Assembly (NCBI GenBank): GCA_021287075.1
Contig: JAJTBD010000025.1
Span: 1-51,651 of the forward strand
DNA length: 51,651 nt
Source: Micrococcales bacterium
GTDB lineage: Bacteria; Actinomycetota; Actinomycetes; Actinomycetales; Dermatophilaceae
Reading direction: 5' to 3'
Numbering within the stretch: the stretch's first letter is position 1; the number at the start of each line of letters is the position of its first letter. The position numbers and the translations under genes were made by a program. The notes beneath the pieces were generated by a model, which was not told the DNA's origin, made no database searches, and worked only from the letters and a program-made list of their open reading frames with translations. Positions 24,602 to 35,896 of this stretch are shown piece after piece.

Positions 24602-25669
24602 GTGAGCGAACTGAGCGTGCCGCGGGACCTGACCACCGGACGGCTGCGGCTGCGGCCGATCCGCGCCGAGGACAGCGGCTTCTGGCTGACGATCCACCGT
24701 GACCCCGCGCTGTGGGGGCATGCGCCCTTTGCCATGCCCCAGTCCGACGCCGAGGCCCTGGCCGGCTTTGACCAGGCGGTTGCCCACTGGGAGGAGCATG
24801 GGCGCGGCTACCGGGTCGTCGAGAGCCTCGAGGGCGGCGAGCGCGTAGGTGTCGCGGGGCTGCGGCACGACTGCGACGGGCTCAACCTCTACTACCGTTT
24901 CGCCGCCGCGGCACACGGGCGGGGCGATGCGCGCGAGGCCGCCCGCGCCGCCGTGGCCGAGGGCCTGGAGTGGTGGCCGGGGGAGAGCGCCGTCCACGCT
25001 GTCATCCGGCCCGACCATCAGCCGTCCATCCGCGTCGCGGAGCGCGCCGGCCTCGACCCCGACGGCACGCGGCGGCACGCGAGCGACCCCGCCGACCTGG
25101 AGCCCTCGGTGCTCTATCGCGCGCCCCGGGCCGAGCGCGTCGCGCAGCTTGACCGGCCCGCGCGGGAGGAGATCCTCGACCTGTGGTGCCGGGTCAACGA
25201 TGCCGGGGGAGCGGTGGGCTTCCTGCCCGGCGCTCCCCGCGAGATCGTCGCCGAGGCGCTGGCCGCCCACGAGGATCTGATGGCCCGGGGGCGCCAGACG
25301 CTCGTGGTCCTGCGTGCGCCGGATGGGCGGCTGCGTGGCCTCGCGTTCTGGGAGACCGTCGCCAATCTCCTTCTCGCGCACTGCCGTTGGCTCTATCGCG
25401 TCATGGTCGACCCGGACCAGCAAGGGCGTGGTCTCGGGCTGCTGCTCATGGCCGGTCTGCACCGGGTGGCTCGCGAGGACGGCGTCGAGATCACGAGTCT
25501 GGGGGTGCGCGGCGGGACGGGGACGACCGCCTTCTATCGCCAGTGCGGATACGAGATCACCGGCCGCATCCAGGGTGCGATCCGGCTCGCTCCCGGTGAC
25601 GACCGCGACGACATCACGATGAGCCGGCGACTCGACGGGCGGGTCCTCCCGCCGAGCGATCAGACCTGA
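24602..25669 (+). CDS. Tandem GNAT acetyltransferase (two GNAT domains)
   Basis: A 355-residue fusion of two GNAT domains. The N-terminal one (about 1-170) is of the RimJ-type: TGRLRLRPIRAEDSGFW, then RGDAREAARAAVAEGLEWW and HAVIRPDHQPSIRVAERAGL, without a perfect QxxGxG. The C-terminal one (about 180-345) has a clear motif A: VMVDPDQQGRGLGLLLMAGL and motif B TAFYRQCGYEITG. The second is probably the active domain. The substrate is unknown; such tandems occur in mycothiol synthase (MshD), but this is not a clear MshD. The GTG is chosen because of the TAGTCT box. Confidence 0.82.
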   Translation: MSELSVPRDLTTGRLRLRPIRAEDSGFWLTIHRDPALWGHAPFAMPQSDAEALAGFDQAVAHWEEHGRGYRVVESLEGGERVGVAGLRHDCDGLNLYYRFAAAAHGRGDAREAARAAVAEGLEWWPGESAVHAVIRPDHQPSIRVAERAGLDPDGTRRHASDPADLEPSVLYRAPRAERVAQLDRPAREEILDLWCRVNDAGGAVGFLPGAPREIVAEALAAHEDLMARGRQTLVVLRAPDGRLRGLAFWETVANLLLAHCRWLYRVMVDPDQQGRGLGLLLMAGLHRVAREDGVEITSLGVRGGTGTTAFYRQCGYEITGRIQGAIRLAPGDDRDDITMSRRLDGRVLPPSDQT

Positions 25670-25748
25670 GCCCACACGGCATACCTCCTCGGCCACCGGG
25701 GAGCGGGCCGCCGGCGGAGGGCGGCCTGGAGGGTGGGGCCCACCCACC

Positions 25749-25754
25749 TAGGAT
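25749..25754 (+). promoter_or_regulatory. -10 element of likely leaderless promoter
   Basis: TAGGAT lies exactly 6 nt before the GTG at 25761. Confidence 0.5.
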
Positions 25755-25760
25755 TGGGCG

Positions 25761-26330
25761 GTGCCGCTGCTCACCCCTGCCGACCCCCTGCCCGACGGCA
25801 TCCAGCGCGTGCTCACCGCGGGCGGGTCCGGATCGGGCAAGACGACCCTCGCGGCCCGCATCTCCGCGGCGCTGGGCATCCCGCACACCGAGATCGACGC
25901 CCTGCACCACGGTCCCGGCTGGACGCGGCGCCCGACCTTCGACGCCGACGTCGCGGCACTCGTGGCGCAGGAAGCGTGGGTGACCGAGTGGCAGTACAGC
26001 GAGGTGCGGCCGCTGCTGCTGGCACGGGCGCAGCTGCTCGTGTGGCTCGACCTGCCGCGACCCGTCGTGATGGCTCAGGTCGTGCGCCGCACACTCCGGC
26101 GCAGGCTGCGGCGCGAGGAGCTGTGGAATGGCAATCTCGAGCCGCCCCTGTGGACGATCCTGACCGACCGGGAGCACATCATCCGCTGGGCCTGGGACAC
26201 CCACTCCAAGGCGGCCGACCGTGTCCAGGAGGCGATGGCCGCCCGTCCGGACCTCCCCGTCGTGCGCCTGACCAGCCGCGCCGACGTGGAGACCTTTGTT
26301 GCTGGACCCCTGCGCAGCGCCGGAGGCTGA
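25761..26330 (+). CDS. P-loop nucleoside/adenylate kinase-like protein
   Basis: A 189-residue P-loop protein resembling the FlaR/topology-modulation group of small kinases. It has Walker A GGSGSGKTT near residue 22, the lid-like TEIDALHHGPGW segment (substrate-binding Asp and His), WLDLPRPVVMAQVVRRT and the RRRLRREELWNGNLE segment typical of the group. The final strand reads VVRLTSRADVETFV. The substrate of this family is not established. It is convergent with the helicase at 26583; the gap between them holds the second hairpin repeat. Confidence 0.8.
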   Translation: MPLLTPADPLPDGIQRVLTAGGSGSGKTTLAARISAALGIPHTEIDALHHGPGWTRRPTFDADVAALVAQEAWVTEWQYSEVRPLLLARAQLLVWLDLPRPVVMAQVVRRTLRRRLRREELWNGNLEPPLWTILTDREHIIRWAWDTHSKAADRVQEAMAARPDLPVVRLTSRADVETFVAGPLRSAGG

Positions 26331-26582
26331 GGCGTCGGCAGATGATGCGTCGGTTGAGGCGCCGACGCACGTCCCTCAGAGCCGGGTGAGCCACGTGTGC
26401 TCGCCGTGCTCGCGCAACTCGCCACTTGGTCTGGGGGCGCGGGGGCGAAGCCCCTCCTCTTCGAGTCGACTGGGGAAGACACGCCGTCCGGGCGCCGATG
26501 GCCACGGCGTGTCTTCCCCAGTCGACCTAGGTGAGACGGAGTCAGGCCGCCTCACGGGCCGGCGGGGTGGGGTGCGCTCAGG
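26331..26582. other. Convergent intergenic region with repeat and possible gene remnant
   Basis: This 252-bp gap holds the hairpin repeat (26464-26526) and a 17-bp direct repeat: 26376-26392 is identical to 26582-26598, the last codons of the helicase gene. On the minus strand the upstream copy closes a short frame, SGELREHGEHTWLTRL, then a stop. The remnant may be a duplicated or older 3' end of a gene. Nothing else is recognised. Confidence 0.5.
26464..26526. repeat. Dispersed hairpin repeat, copy 2
   Basis: GTCGACTGGGGAAGACACG and following bases (26465-26487) form a perfect 23-bp inverted repeat with 26504-26526 around a 16-nt loop. The arms are nearly identical to those at 18608-18671. 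A palindrome GTCGAC ends both arms. Like the first copy, it lies between convergent genes. Confidence 0.88.
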
Positions 26583-29195
26583 TCAGAGCCGGGTGAGCCC
26601 CGTGGCGGCGATGACGGGCTCACCGACCGCATCGGAGGCGTCGAGGTCGACGACGGCGTCGATGCCCCAGTCGTGGTGGCCCTCCGGGTCGGCCAGCACC
26701 TGGCGCACGGTCCAGCGCCGCCGGTCGCCCTCGACACCGGGCACCTCACCGGTGTCGGCGGTGACCTGGAAGAGCGCGGGCCCGCGGGCGTCCTGGTCGG
26801 TGCCGACCGACTCGTGCTCCTCCCAATAGGGGGCGAGCGCGGCATACCAGTCGTCCTCGGTGAGCAGCGCCGGGCGCGGCGGGTCGGTGAGCTCTGCCCC
26901 GGCGGCATCCAGCGCGGCCAGCGCTCGGACGTCGTCGCGGGCGGCGGCCTCCACCCGGCGGAAGAGCGCGCCGCGCACCATCGCCCGGAAGGCCCGCTCG
27001 TTGGCGGTGAGCGGCCGCGGCGGGGGTGGCGCCTCACCGTGCTGGGCCACGGCCTCGCGCACCCGGTCGGGGTTGGTCAGCGCCTCCCACTCGTCGAGCA
27101 GTGAGGAGTCGGTCTGGCGGATCGTCTCGCCCAGCCAGTCGACGAGCTCCTCCAGCTGCTCGGAGAAGTGCTGCTCGGGCACCGTGTGTCGCAGCGTGCG
27201 ATAGGCATCGGTGAGATAGCGCAGCACCAGCCCCTCGCTGCGGGCGAGCTGGTAGCGACCGACGAAGTCGGTGAAGGACATCCCCTGCTCCCACATCTCG
27301 CGCACGATCGCCTTGGGGGAGAGGGCATCTGGCGACAGCCACGGGTGGGTCTCGCGATAGGTCTCGTATGCCGCGGTGAGCAGCTCCGCGAGCGGCTGCG
27401 GCCAGGTGACCTCCTCGAGCAGCTCCATCCGCTCCTCGTACTCGATGCCGTCGGCCTTCATCTGCTCGACGGCGGCGCCACGCGCCGCCCACTGCTGCTG
27501 GCGCAGGATCGCCTGCGGCGACTCCAGGACGGACTCGACGACCGAGACCACGTCGAGGGCGTGCTCCGGGGAGTCCGGGTCGAGCAGGTCGAGCGCAGCC
27601 AGCGCGAAGTGCGCGAGAGGCTGGTTGAGGGCAAAGTCCGGTGGCAGGTCGACCGTGAGGGCCACGGTGCGTCCGTCGGCGTCGGGCTCGTCGAGGCGGC
27701 GCAGGACACCGCTGTCGAGCAGGCTGCGACCGAGTCGGATCGCGCGGCGGGCCAGCCGGGCCTGCTGTGCAGGCGACTCGTGGTTGTCGCGTGTGAGGCG
27801 GCTCAGCGAGGTGACCGGATCCCCGTGGCGTGCAACGACATTGAGGATCATGGCGTTGTCGATGCGCATCCGCGACTGGAGCTGCTCAGGTGCTGCCGCG
27901 ACGAGCTTGTCAAAGGTCTGGTCGGTCCAGACCACGAATCCCTCGGGCGGCTTCTTGCGCTGCACCTTGCGTCGCTTCTTGGGGTCATCGCCGGCCTTGG
28001 CGAGAGCGCGCTCGTTGTCGATCACGTGCTCCGGCGCCTGCACGACGACATTGCCAGTGGTGTCAAAGCCGGCCCGCCCGGCCCGCCCGGCGATCTGGTG
28101 GAACTCGCGGGCGCGCAGCACGCGGTGGCGGGAGCCGTCGAACTTGGTCAGGGCGGTGAAGAGCACGGTGCGGATGGGCACGTTGATGCCGACGCCGAGA
28201 GTGTCCGTGCCGCAGATGACCTTGAGCAGCCCGGCCTGCGCGAGCTGCTCGACGAGGCGGCGATAGCGGGGGAGCATGCCCGCGTGGTGGACGCCGATCC
28301 CCCTGCGCAGCAACGCTCCCAGCGTCTTGCCGAAGCCGGCGCCGAAGCGCACCCCGGCGAGCCGCTGGGCGATCTGCTCCTGCTCGGCCTTGTCGATCAC
28401 CCGCCAGCCGCGCAGCGAGGTCGCGTGCTCGGCGGCCGCGGCCTGGGTTTGGTGCACGACATAGACGGGCGCTTGACGGGTCTCGACGATCTCGCGCAGG
28501 GTCTCCTCGAGCGGCTCAAGCGACCAGCGGAAGCTCAGCGGGACAGGCCGCTCCGCCCCGGTCACCTCGGCGACCTCACGGCCGGTGCGTCGCTCGAGGT
28601 CCTCGCTGATCCGGGACATGTCGCCGAGCGTCGCGGACATGAGCACGAACTGCGCCTGGGGCAGCTCGAGCAGGGGCACCTGCCACGCCCAGCCGCGCTC
28701 TGGCTCGGCGTAGTAGTGGAACTCGTCCATGACCACGAGCCCCACATCTGCCCGATCGCCCTCTCGCAGAGCGATATTGGCCAGCACCTCTGCGGTGCAG
28801 GCGATGATCGGCGCGTCCGGGTTGACCGAGGCGTCACCGGTCAGCATGCCGACGTTCTCGGGGCCGAAGAGGCGGCACAGGTCAAAGAACTTCTCGTTGA
28901 CCAGCGCCTTGATGGGGGCGGTGTAGAAGCTGACGCGGTCGCCGGACAGCGCTGCGAAGTGGGCGGCCGCCGCGACCAGCGACTTGCCCGACCCGGTCGG
29001 CGACGCGAGCACCACGTGCCGGCCGGAGAGGATCTCGATGATCGCCTCCTCCTGGTGCTCGTAGAGGCGCAGGCCCACGCCCTCGGTCCACTCGGTGACC
29101 CGGTCAAAGAGCAGATCTGGGTCGCTGGTCGGATCGGCGTATGCCGCGGCGGCCAGCGGGTAGGCCGCGGCGTCGGGGGCAGGGGAGGAGGGCAT
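26583..29195 (-). CDS. DEAD/DEAH-box helicase with DUF3516 domain
   Basis: An 870-residue Ski2-like helicase. Walker A SPTGSGKS is at residues 65-72, the DEFH box at 157-160 (VVMDEFHYYAEPERGW), then a SAT motif and the motif VI segment HQIAGRAGRAGFD. The C-terminal half (about 420-870) is DUF3516, found with this helicase across Actinobacteria, and includes DLPPDFALNQPLAHFALAA and the DWGIDAVVDLDASDAVGEPV end. Its biological role is undefined; nucleic-acid remodelling is inferred. It is preceded on its strand by the LLM gene with 14 bp between. Confidence 0.9.
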   Translation of the reverse strand: MPSSPAPDAAAYPLAAAAYADPTSDPDLLFDRVTEWTEGVGLRLYEHQEEAIIEILSGRHVVLASPTGSGKSLVAAAAHFAALSGDRVSFYTAPIKALVNEKFFDLCRLFGPENVGMLTGDASVNPDAPIIACTAEVLANIALREGDRADVGLVVMDEFHYYAEPERGWAWQVPLLELPQAQFVLMSATLGDMSRISEDLERRTGREVAEVTGAERPVPLSFRWSLEPLEETLREIVETRQAPVYVVHQTQAAAAEHATSLRGWRVIDKAEQEQIAQRLAGVRFGAGFGKTLGALLRRGIGVHHAGMLPRYRRLVEQLAQAGLLKVICGTDTLGVGINVPIRTVLFTALTKFDGSRHRVLRAREFHQIAGRAGRAGFDTTGNVVVQAPEHVIDNERALAKAGDDPKKRRKVQRKKPPEGFVVWTDQTFDKLVAAAPEQLQSRMRIDNAMILNVVARHGDPVTSLSRLTRDNHESPAQQARLARRAIRLGRSLLDSGVLRRLDEPDADGRTVALTVDLPPDFALNQPLAHFALAALDLLDPDSPEHALDVVSVVESVLESPQAILRQQQWAARGAAVEQMKADGIEYEERMELLEEVTWPQPLAELLTAAYETYRETHPWLSPDALSPKAIVREMWEQGMSFTDFVGRYQLARSEGLVLRYLTDAYRTLRHTVPEQHFSEQLEELVDWLGETIRQTDSSLLDEWEALTNPDRVREAVAQHGEAPPPPRPLTANERAFRAMVRGALFRRVEAAARDDVRALAALDAAGAELTDPPRPALLTEDDWYAALAPYWEEHESVGTDQDARGPALFQVTADTGEVPGVEGDRRRWTVRQVLADPEGHHDWGIDAVVDLDASDAVGEPVIAATGLTRL

Positions 29196-29209
29196 CGCCG
29201 CCCATCCTC

Positions 29210-30238
29210 TCAGGTGGCGGCGGCGACCAGGCCGAGGAGCCGCTCGAGGGTGGCCAGGCGCTGGCTGACCGGGCCCGGTGGGACGGTGACGCGCAGGGTG
29301 GAGATGCCGGCCGCGGCATACGCCCGCAGCTGGTCGCTCACCGTCTCGTCGGTCCCGAGGAGGTTGGTGCGCAGCCCGATCTCAGGTGGGACCGCAGCCG
29401 CGGCGCCCTCCCGATCGCCCGCCTGCCAGAGTCCGTGGACGCGGGCGATGGCATCGCCGAAGCCCTGTCGCACAAAGGCATTGCTGTAGAAGTTGGTCGT
29501 GGGGCTGCCCATCGCCCCGAACGTGAAGGCATAGCCGCCCGCATGACGACGCGCCACTGCCTCGACATCCTCGTCGAACTCGACCGATGCGGCGACGGTC
29601 AGCTCCACTGCCGAGAGGTCCCGCCCCGCTGCAGCAGCACCCTCGCGGATCGGTGCCAGCAGGGCATCGGCCGACTGGGGCAGCAGCGAGTTGCCCACCC
29701 AGCCGTCGGCGAGCTCGCCGGTCAGGCGCAGGTTGGCCGGGCCGAGCGAGGCCACCCAGATCGGGATGTCGGTCGGCGGCGCCATCGACCTGATCGCCTT
29801 GCCCTCGCCGCCGGGCAGCGGCAGCCGATAGGTCTTGCCGTCATAGGCCAGGCGGTCGCCGCGGAAGACGCTCCGGAGGATCTCGATGGTCTCGCGGGTG
29901 CGCTGCACCGGCCGCCCGAAGGGCACCCCGTGCCAGCCCTCCACGACCTGCGGGCCGCTCACCCCCAGCCCGAGCACCAGCCGGCCGCCGCTGAGCGCCT
30001 GCACCGACATCGCCGTCATCGCCAGGTTGGCCGGCGTGCGGGCGCCGAGCTGGGCGATGCCGGTGACCAGCCGCGCCTGCTCGGTGCGCGCGGCGAGATA
30101 GGCCAGCGGGGTGAAGGCGTCATAGCCCCACGCCTCCGGGGTCCACAACGAGTCGGCTCCCAGCCGCTCCGCGCCGACGGCGAAGTCGACCTCCTCGGGG
30201 GAGTAGGGCTGGACGTTGACCCCGATCCGCAGGGTCAC
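29210..30238 (-). CDS. LLM-class F420-dependent oxidoreductase
   Basis: A 342-residue luciferase-like monooxygenase-fold enzyme, probably F420-dependent. It opens with LRIGVNVQPYSPEEVDFAVGAERLGADSLW and has LVTGIAQLGARTPANLAMTA, SGGRLVLGLGVSGPQV and PIWVASLGPANLRLTGELADGW, the standard LLM strands. The GTG start overlaps the SRPBCC stop by four bases (GTGA), so the pair is translationally coupled. The substrate is unknown. Together with the Ddn-type gene at 15965 it suggests that the organism makes coenzyme F420. Confidence 0.87.
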   Translation of the reverse strand: MTLRIGVNVQPYSPEEVDFAVGAERLGADSLWTPEAWGYDAFTPLAYLAARTEQARLVTGIAQLGARTPANLAMTAMSVQALSGGRLVLGLGVSGPQVVEGWHGVPFGRPVQRTRETIEILRSVFRGDRLAYDGKTYRLPLPGGEGKAIRSMAPPTDIPIWVASLGPANLRLTGELADGWVGNSLLPQSADALLAPIREGAAAAGRDLSAVELTVAASVEFDEDVEAVARRHAGGYAFTFGAMGSPTTNFYSNAFVRQGFGDAIARVHGLWQAGDREGAAAAVPPEIGLRTNLLGTDETVSDQLRAYAAAGISTLRVTVPPGPVSQRLATLERLLGLVAAAT

Positions 30239-30753
30239 GGCGCCACCTGGCCGGGCTGCGCAGCCTGCTCGGCGAGCTGCTTGATGTGGCCGAGGTTGGC
30301 CTCCATGCTGGCCAGGTGCTCCTCGAGCCGCCGCGCGACGATCCGGTCCTCCTTGTCGGGCATGGCGTCGATGGCGAAGGACAGCCCCGAGCGGCCCGGG
30401 CCGATCTGCGCGGTCTGGGTCAGCCGGGTGCCGGGGCCCACCGGCTCGAGCACATAGCGCCAGACGGCCGAGGGGTCCTCGACCCGCTCCACGGCATACG
30501 CGAAATCCCGCGGCACGTCGCAGGCGATGACCGTGCTGGTGGTCTCCCACTCACCGGCCGCCGGGTGGGCGTTGCGGCCGAGGAAGCGCGCTCCCACCGC
30601 CGGTCCGGTCGCGCCGTCCAGCCACTGCGCGCCGCGGAACTCGGTGCTGGTCGCCGCTGCGGTCGACAGGTCGGTCACGATCGACCAGACCGCCTCGGGC
30701 GGCGCCTCGATCTCGATGGTGGCCTGCGTGCTCGGCGCGTCGGACAGTCTCAT
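30235..30753 (-). CDS. SRPBCC (START/polyketide-cyclase-like) family protein
   Basis: A 172-residue START-like fold protein: ATIEIEAPPEAVWSIVTDLSTAAATS at about residues 11-36 is the usual first strand and helix. Then come WETTSTVIACDVPRDFAYAV and a long C-terminal helix RRLEEHLASMEANLGHIKQLAEQ. Family members bind lipids or hydrophobic ligands. A GGAGGAAGG sequence lies upstream of the ATG at 30753. It is coupled with the LLM oxidoreductase, so they may act on the same substrate. It might be compared with the Rv0910 toxin, but there is no antitoxin gene next to it. Confidence 0.82.
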   Translation of the reverse strand: MRLSDAPSTQATIEIEAPPEAVWSIVTDLSTAAATSTEFRGAQWLDGATGPAVGARFLGRNAHPAAGEWETTSTVIACDVPRDFAYAVERVEDPSAVWRYVLEPVGPGTRLTQTAQIGPGRSGLSFAIDAMPDKEDRIVARRLEEHLASMEANLGHIKQLAEQAAQPGQVAP

Positions 30754-30951
30754 GGGCCCCGCCTTCCTCCGGCCCGCGTCCCTGCGGGCGACTGCCCGTG
30801 TCTACCAGCGCGGCGCACGCCGCGCCAGAGCCCCGGCCCCGGCGTGAGATGACGTCAGTCTTGCGCGCGGATGACCTGCAGGTATGCCGCGGGCGCCCGG
30901 CCCGCGCGCGGGCCCCCGTCCGTTTGGTGGCAGTGCTCCCGTGCTGTCACC

Positions 30952-33654
<2,703 letters not shown>

Positions 33655-33668
33655 GCAAAGGACACGAC

Positions 33669-34535
33669 ATGAGCCAGATCCCGCCTCCCGCACCCGGCAC
33701 TAACGGCGCCGCCGAGGGCCCCACCGCGCCCACGGCCGCGCCGCCGCAGGTGCTCTCGCCCGAGGACCTCACCCTCAAGGGCCAGACGATCATCGTGACC
33801 GGCGGCAACTCCGGCATCGGCGAGGGCATCTGCCTCGAGGCCGGCCGCCAGGGCGCCAACGTGGTCATCGACTATGTCACCGACGAGGAGCGCGCCGCGG
33901 CCATGGTCGGCGAGATCGAGGCCATGGGCGGCCGCGCCATCGCCGTCAAGGCCGACGTCTCCAAGGTCGCCGAGCTGGAGAACCTCGTCACCCAGGCCGT
34001 CGAGACCTTCGGCCGGCTCGACGTGATGGTCAACAACGCCGGCGTCGAGACCGGCCAGTCCACGCTCAACCTGACCGAGGACAAGTTCGACTGGCTGATG
34101 GCCATCAACGTCAAGGGCGCCGTCTTCGGCACCAAGCTGGCCGCGGAGCAGTTCGTCCGTCAGGGCACGCCCGGCGTGATCATCAACATGAGCTCCACGC
34201 ACGAGGACTGGCCCATGCCCGGCGACCTCGGCTACTGCGTCAGCAAGGGCGCCATGCGCATGCTCACGCGCAACTCCGCCGTCGAGCTCGGCAAGCACGG
34301 CATCCGGGTCCTCGGCATCGGCCCCGGCGCCATCGCCACGCCGATCAACAAGGAGACGATGGAGGACCCCGAGCAGATGAGGGCGCTCACCTCCGCGATC
34401 CCGCTGGGCTACATGGGCACCCCCGAGGAGATGGGCCGGCTCACCTGCTTCCTGGCCTCCAAGGGCGGCAGCTATGTCACCGCGACGACGATCATGGCCG
34501 ACGGCGGCCTGATGCAGAGCAGCAGCGGGCTCTGA
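33669..34535 (+). CDS. SDR-family oxidoreductase, glucose 1-dehydrogenase-like
   Basis: A 288-residue classical short-chain dehydrogenase. The cofactor loop TGGNSGIG is at residues 44-51, then NNAG (VMVNNAGVETG), the Ser of INMSSTHED and the YCVSK catalytic pair. The C-terminus ends GGLMQSSSGL. The first 35 residues are a Pro/Ala-rich extension not part of the fold. AAAGGA precedes the ATG, 14 bp after the glucosidase stop, so they share an operon. A sugar or polyol substrate is suggested by the context. Confidence 0.87.
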   Translation: MSQIPPPAPGTNGAAEGPTAPTAAPPQVLSPEDLTLKGQTIIVTGGNSGIGEGICLEAGRQGANVVIDYVTDEERAAAMVGEIEAMGGRAIAVKADVSKVAELENLVTQAVETFGRLDVMVNNAGVETGQSTLNLTEDKFDWLMAINVKGAVFGTKLAAEQFVRQGTPGVIINMSSTHEDWPMPGDLGYCVSKGAMRMLTRNSAVELGKHGIRVLGIGPGAIATPINKETMEDPEQMRALTSAIPLGYMGTPEEMGRLTCFLASKGGSYVTATTIMADGGLMQSSSGL

Positions 34536-34541
34536 CCCGGC

Positions 34542-34566
34542 CGCCACGGGCCGCGCCCCGGTGGCG
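34542..34566 (+). terminator. Possible terminator after the SDR gene
   Basis: CGCCAC (34542-34547) and GTGGCG (34561-34566) flank a 13-nt GC-rich loop just after the SDR stop. The stem is short and no T-tract follows. Confidence 0.3.
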
Positions 34567-34700
34567 ATGTCGCAGGTCGCGGGGCCGCCGGCCCACGGAT
34601 TCACCACACTTCGGGCGAATCTGGGCCCGGAGGGTGTACCAATGGGTATGAGCGGTGCGGAGCAGCCGCGCCGTCGGTCCCGAGCGAGGTGGAGCGGCAC

Positions 34701-35777
34701 ATGCAGGTCGCGGTGAAGTACGGCTGGATCGACCATGACCCCGTCGTCGACGAGTCCGGCGCGCTGAGCACCGGCGGTGGCGGGCAGACGATCGTGCACC
34801 GGCTCCTCGACATGTATCCCGGCGCCGTGCTGCTCGACCGCGAGCGGCGCGAGGGCGCCCAGGTGCCCGTCGTGACCTTCGCCGACATCGACGTCGAGGA
34901 CACCCTGGTCATCAATCTCGACGTGATCGACTCGGTCGGCGTCTTCCAGGCGCTGCACAGGCCGGGCAACGAGCCCAGGATCATGAACTTCCAGTGGACG
35001 ACCCCCTCGATCTACCACCACCAGGTCAACTTCGCCGCCATGGCCCTGAGCTATGCGCTCTTCCCGACCTTCTGCTCCGGCAACCGCACCGCCGGCGAGG
35101 TGCGCGAGGTGCTCTCGCAGTGGATGGTCTCCTCGCTCGGCGAGAAGGCAAAGATCGCCTGGGCCGACCTCGGGGTCTTCCCCGACCGGCTCAAGGAGCG
35201 CCAGCCCACCGACGTGCCGCGCGTGCTCTATCCGGCCATCTACCTCTCCGAGCGCAAGCAGCCGCTGCGCTTCCTCGAGATCGTCGAGGCCGTGCGCAAG
35301 CGCACCCCCATCGAGGTCGACATGCACCTGGCGCAGTCGCACCTCATCACCCACCTCGCGATGAACTTCTCGCGCCGGCCGTGGATCAAGGTCGGGCCGC
35401 TGACGGCGCCCCGCGACGACTACTGGGGCACGCTCTCGCGCACGACCGCCTTCCTGGCCACCAGCAACGAGGAGGCCTACGGCATCCAGTACCTCGAGGC
35501 GCTGCTTGCGGGCGCCATCGGTGTCTTCCCCGACCTGCCGTGGGCGCGGGCGATCCTGCCCGAGACCTATCCCTTCTTCTATGGCAGCGACCAGCAGGCG
35601 GTCGACATGCTCACCCGCGCGGTCAGCGAGCCCGAGGCAGTGCTGGCCGAGATGGCCTCCTCCGCAGGCATGCCGATCAGCGACTGGGTGCGCGCGCACC
35701 ACAGCAAGGCCGATTTCGAGCACCAGCTCCGCGACCAGATCGGTGCGTGGTTCCCCCAGGTCTCGCCCGCCACCTGA
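34701..35777 (+). CDS. GT-B type glycosyltransferase (family 1/4-like)
   Basis: A 358-residue protein whose C-terminal half is of the GT-B glycosyltransferase fold. The SNEEAYGIQYLEALLAG segment carries the E-x7-E nucleotide-sugar motif, followed by VGVFPDLPWARAIL. The N-terminal half is unusual: it begins VAVKYGWIDHDPVVDESGALSTGGGGQT, without a typical N-terminal GT-B signature. It may be a diverged acceptor-binding domain. GGAG lies 6 nt before the ATG at 34701; the in-frame GTG at 34689 is less likely. It could act with the glucosidase upstream in handling a glucose-containing glycan. Acceptor unknown. Confidence 0.72.
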   Translation: MQVAVKYGWIDHDPVVDESGALSTGGGGQTIVHRLLDMYPGAVLLDRERREGAQVPVVTFADIDVEDTLVINLDVIDSVGVFQALHRPGNEPRIMNFQWTTPSIYHHQVNFAAMALSYALFPTFCSGNRTAGEVREVLSQWMVSSLGEKAKIAWADLGVFPDRLKERQPTDVPRVLYPAIYLSERKQPLRFLEIVEAVRKRTPIEVDMHLAQSHLITHLAMNFSRRPWIKVGPLTAPRDDYWGTLSRTTAFLATSNEEAYGIQYLEALLAGAIGVFPDLPWARAILPETYPFFYGSDQQAVDMLTRAVSEPEAVLAEMASSAGMPISDWVRAHHSKADFEHQLRDQIGAWFPQVSPAT

Positions 35778-35827
35778 CCCGGCCGCACCCGCCCACACAC
35801 CGCCGGGGTATGCCGCGGCCGCGCCAG

Positions 35828-35833
35828 TATTCT
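35828..35833 (+). promoter_or_regulatory. -10 element upstream of the PIG-V-like gene
   Basis: TATTCT is a good -10 hexamer in a relatively AT-richer stretch, about 63 bp before the ATG at 35897. A GTATGCCGC word lies just upstream at 35808. Confidence 0.4.
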
Positions 35834-35896
35834 CAGGTCCTGCCGAATGCCGCGGCGCGACGACCGTCATTGCTTGCTATCGAACGTGGAGGCCTG

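Noticed and set aside
30235..30753. SRPBCC gene as the Rv0910-type toxin
   Set aside because: It is translationally coupled with an LLM oxidoreductase and 10 kb from the MT0933-type gene; an enzymatic or ligand-binding role fits better.
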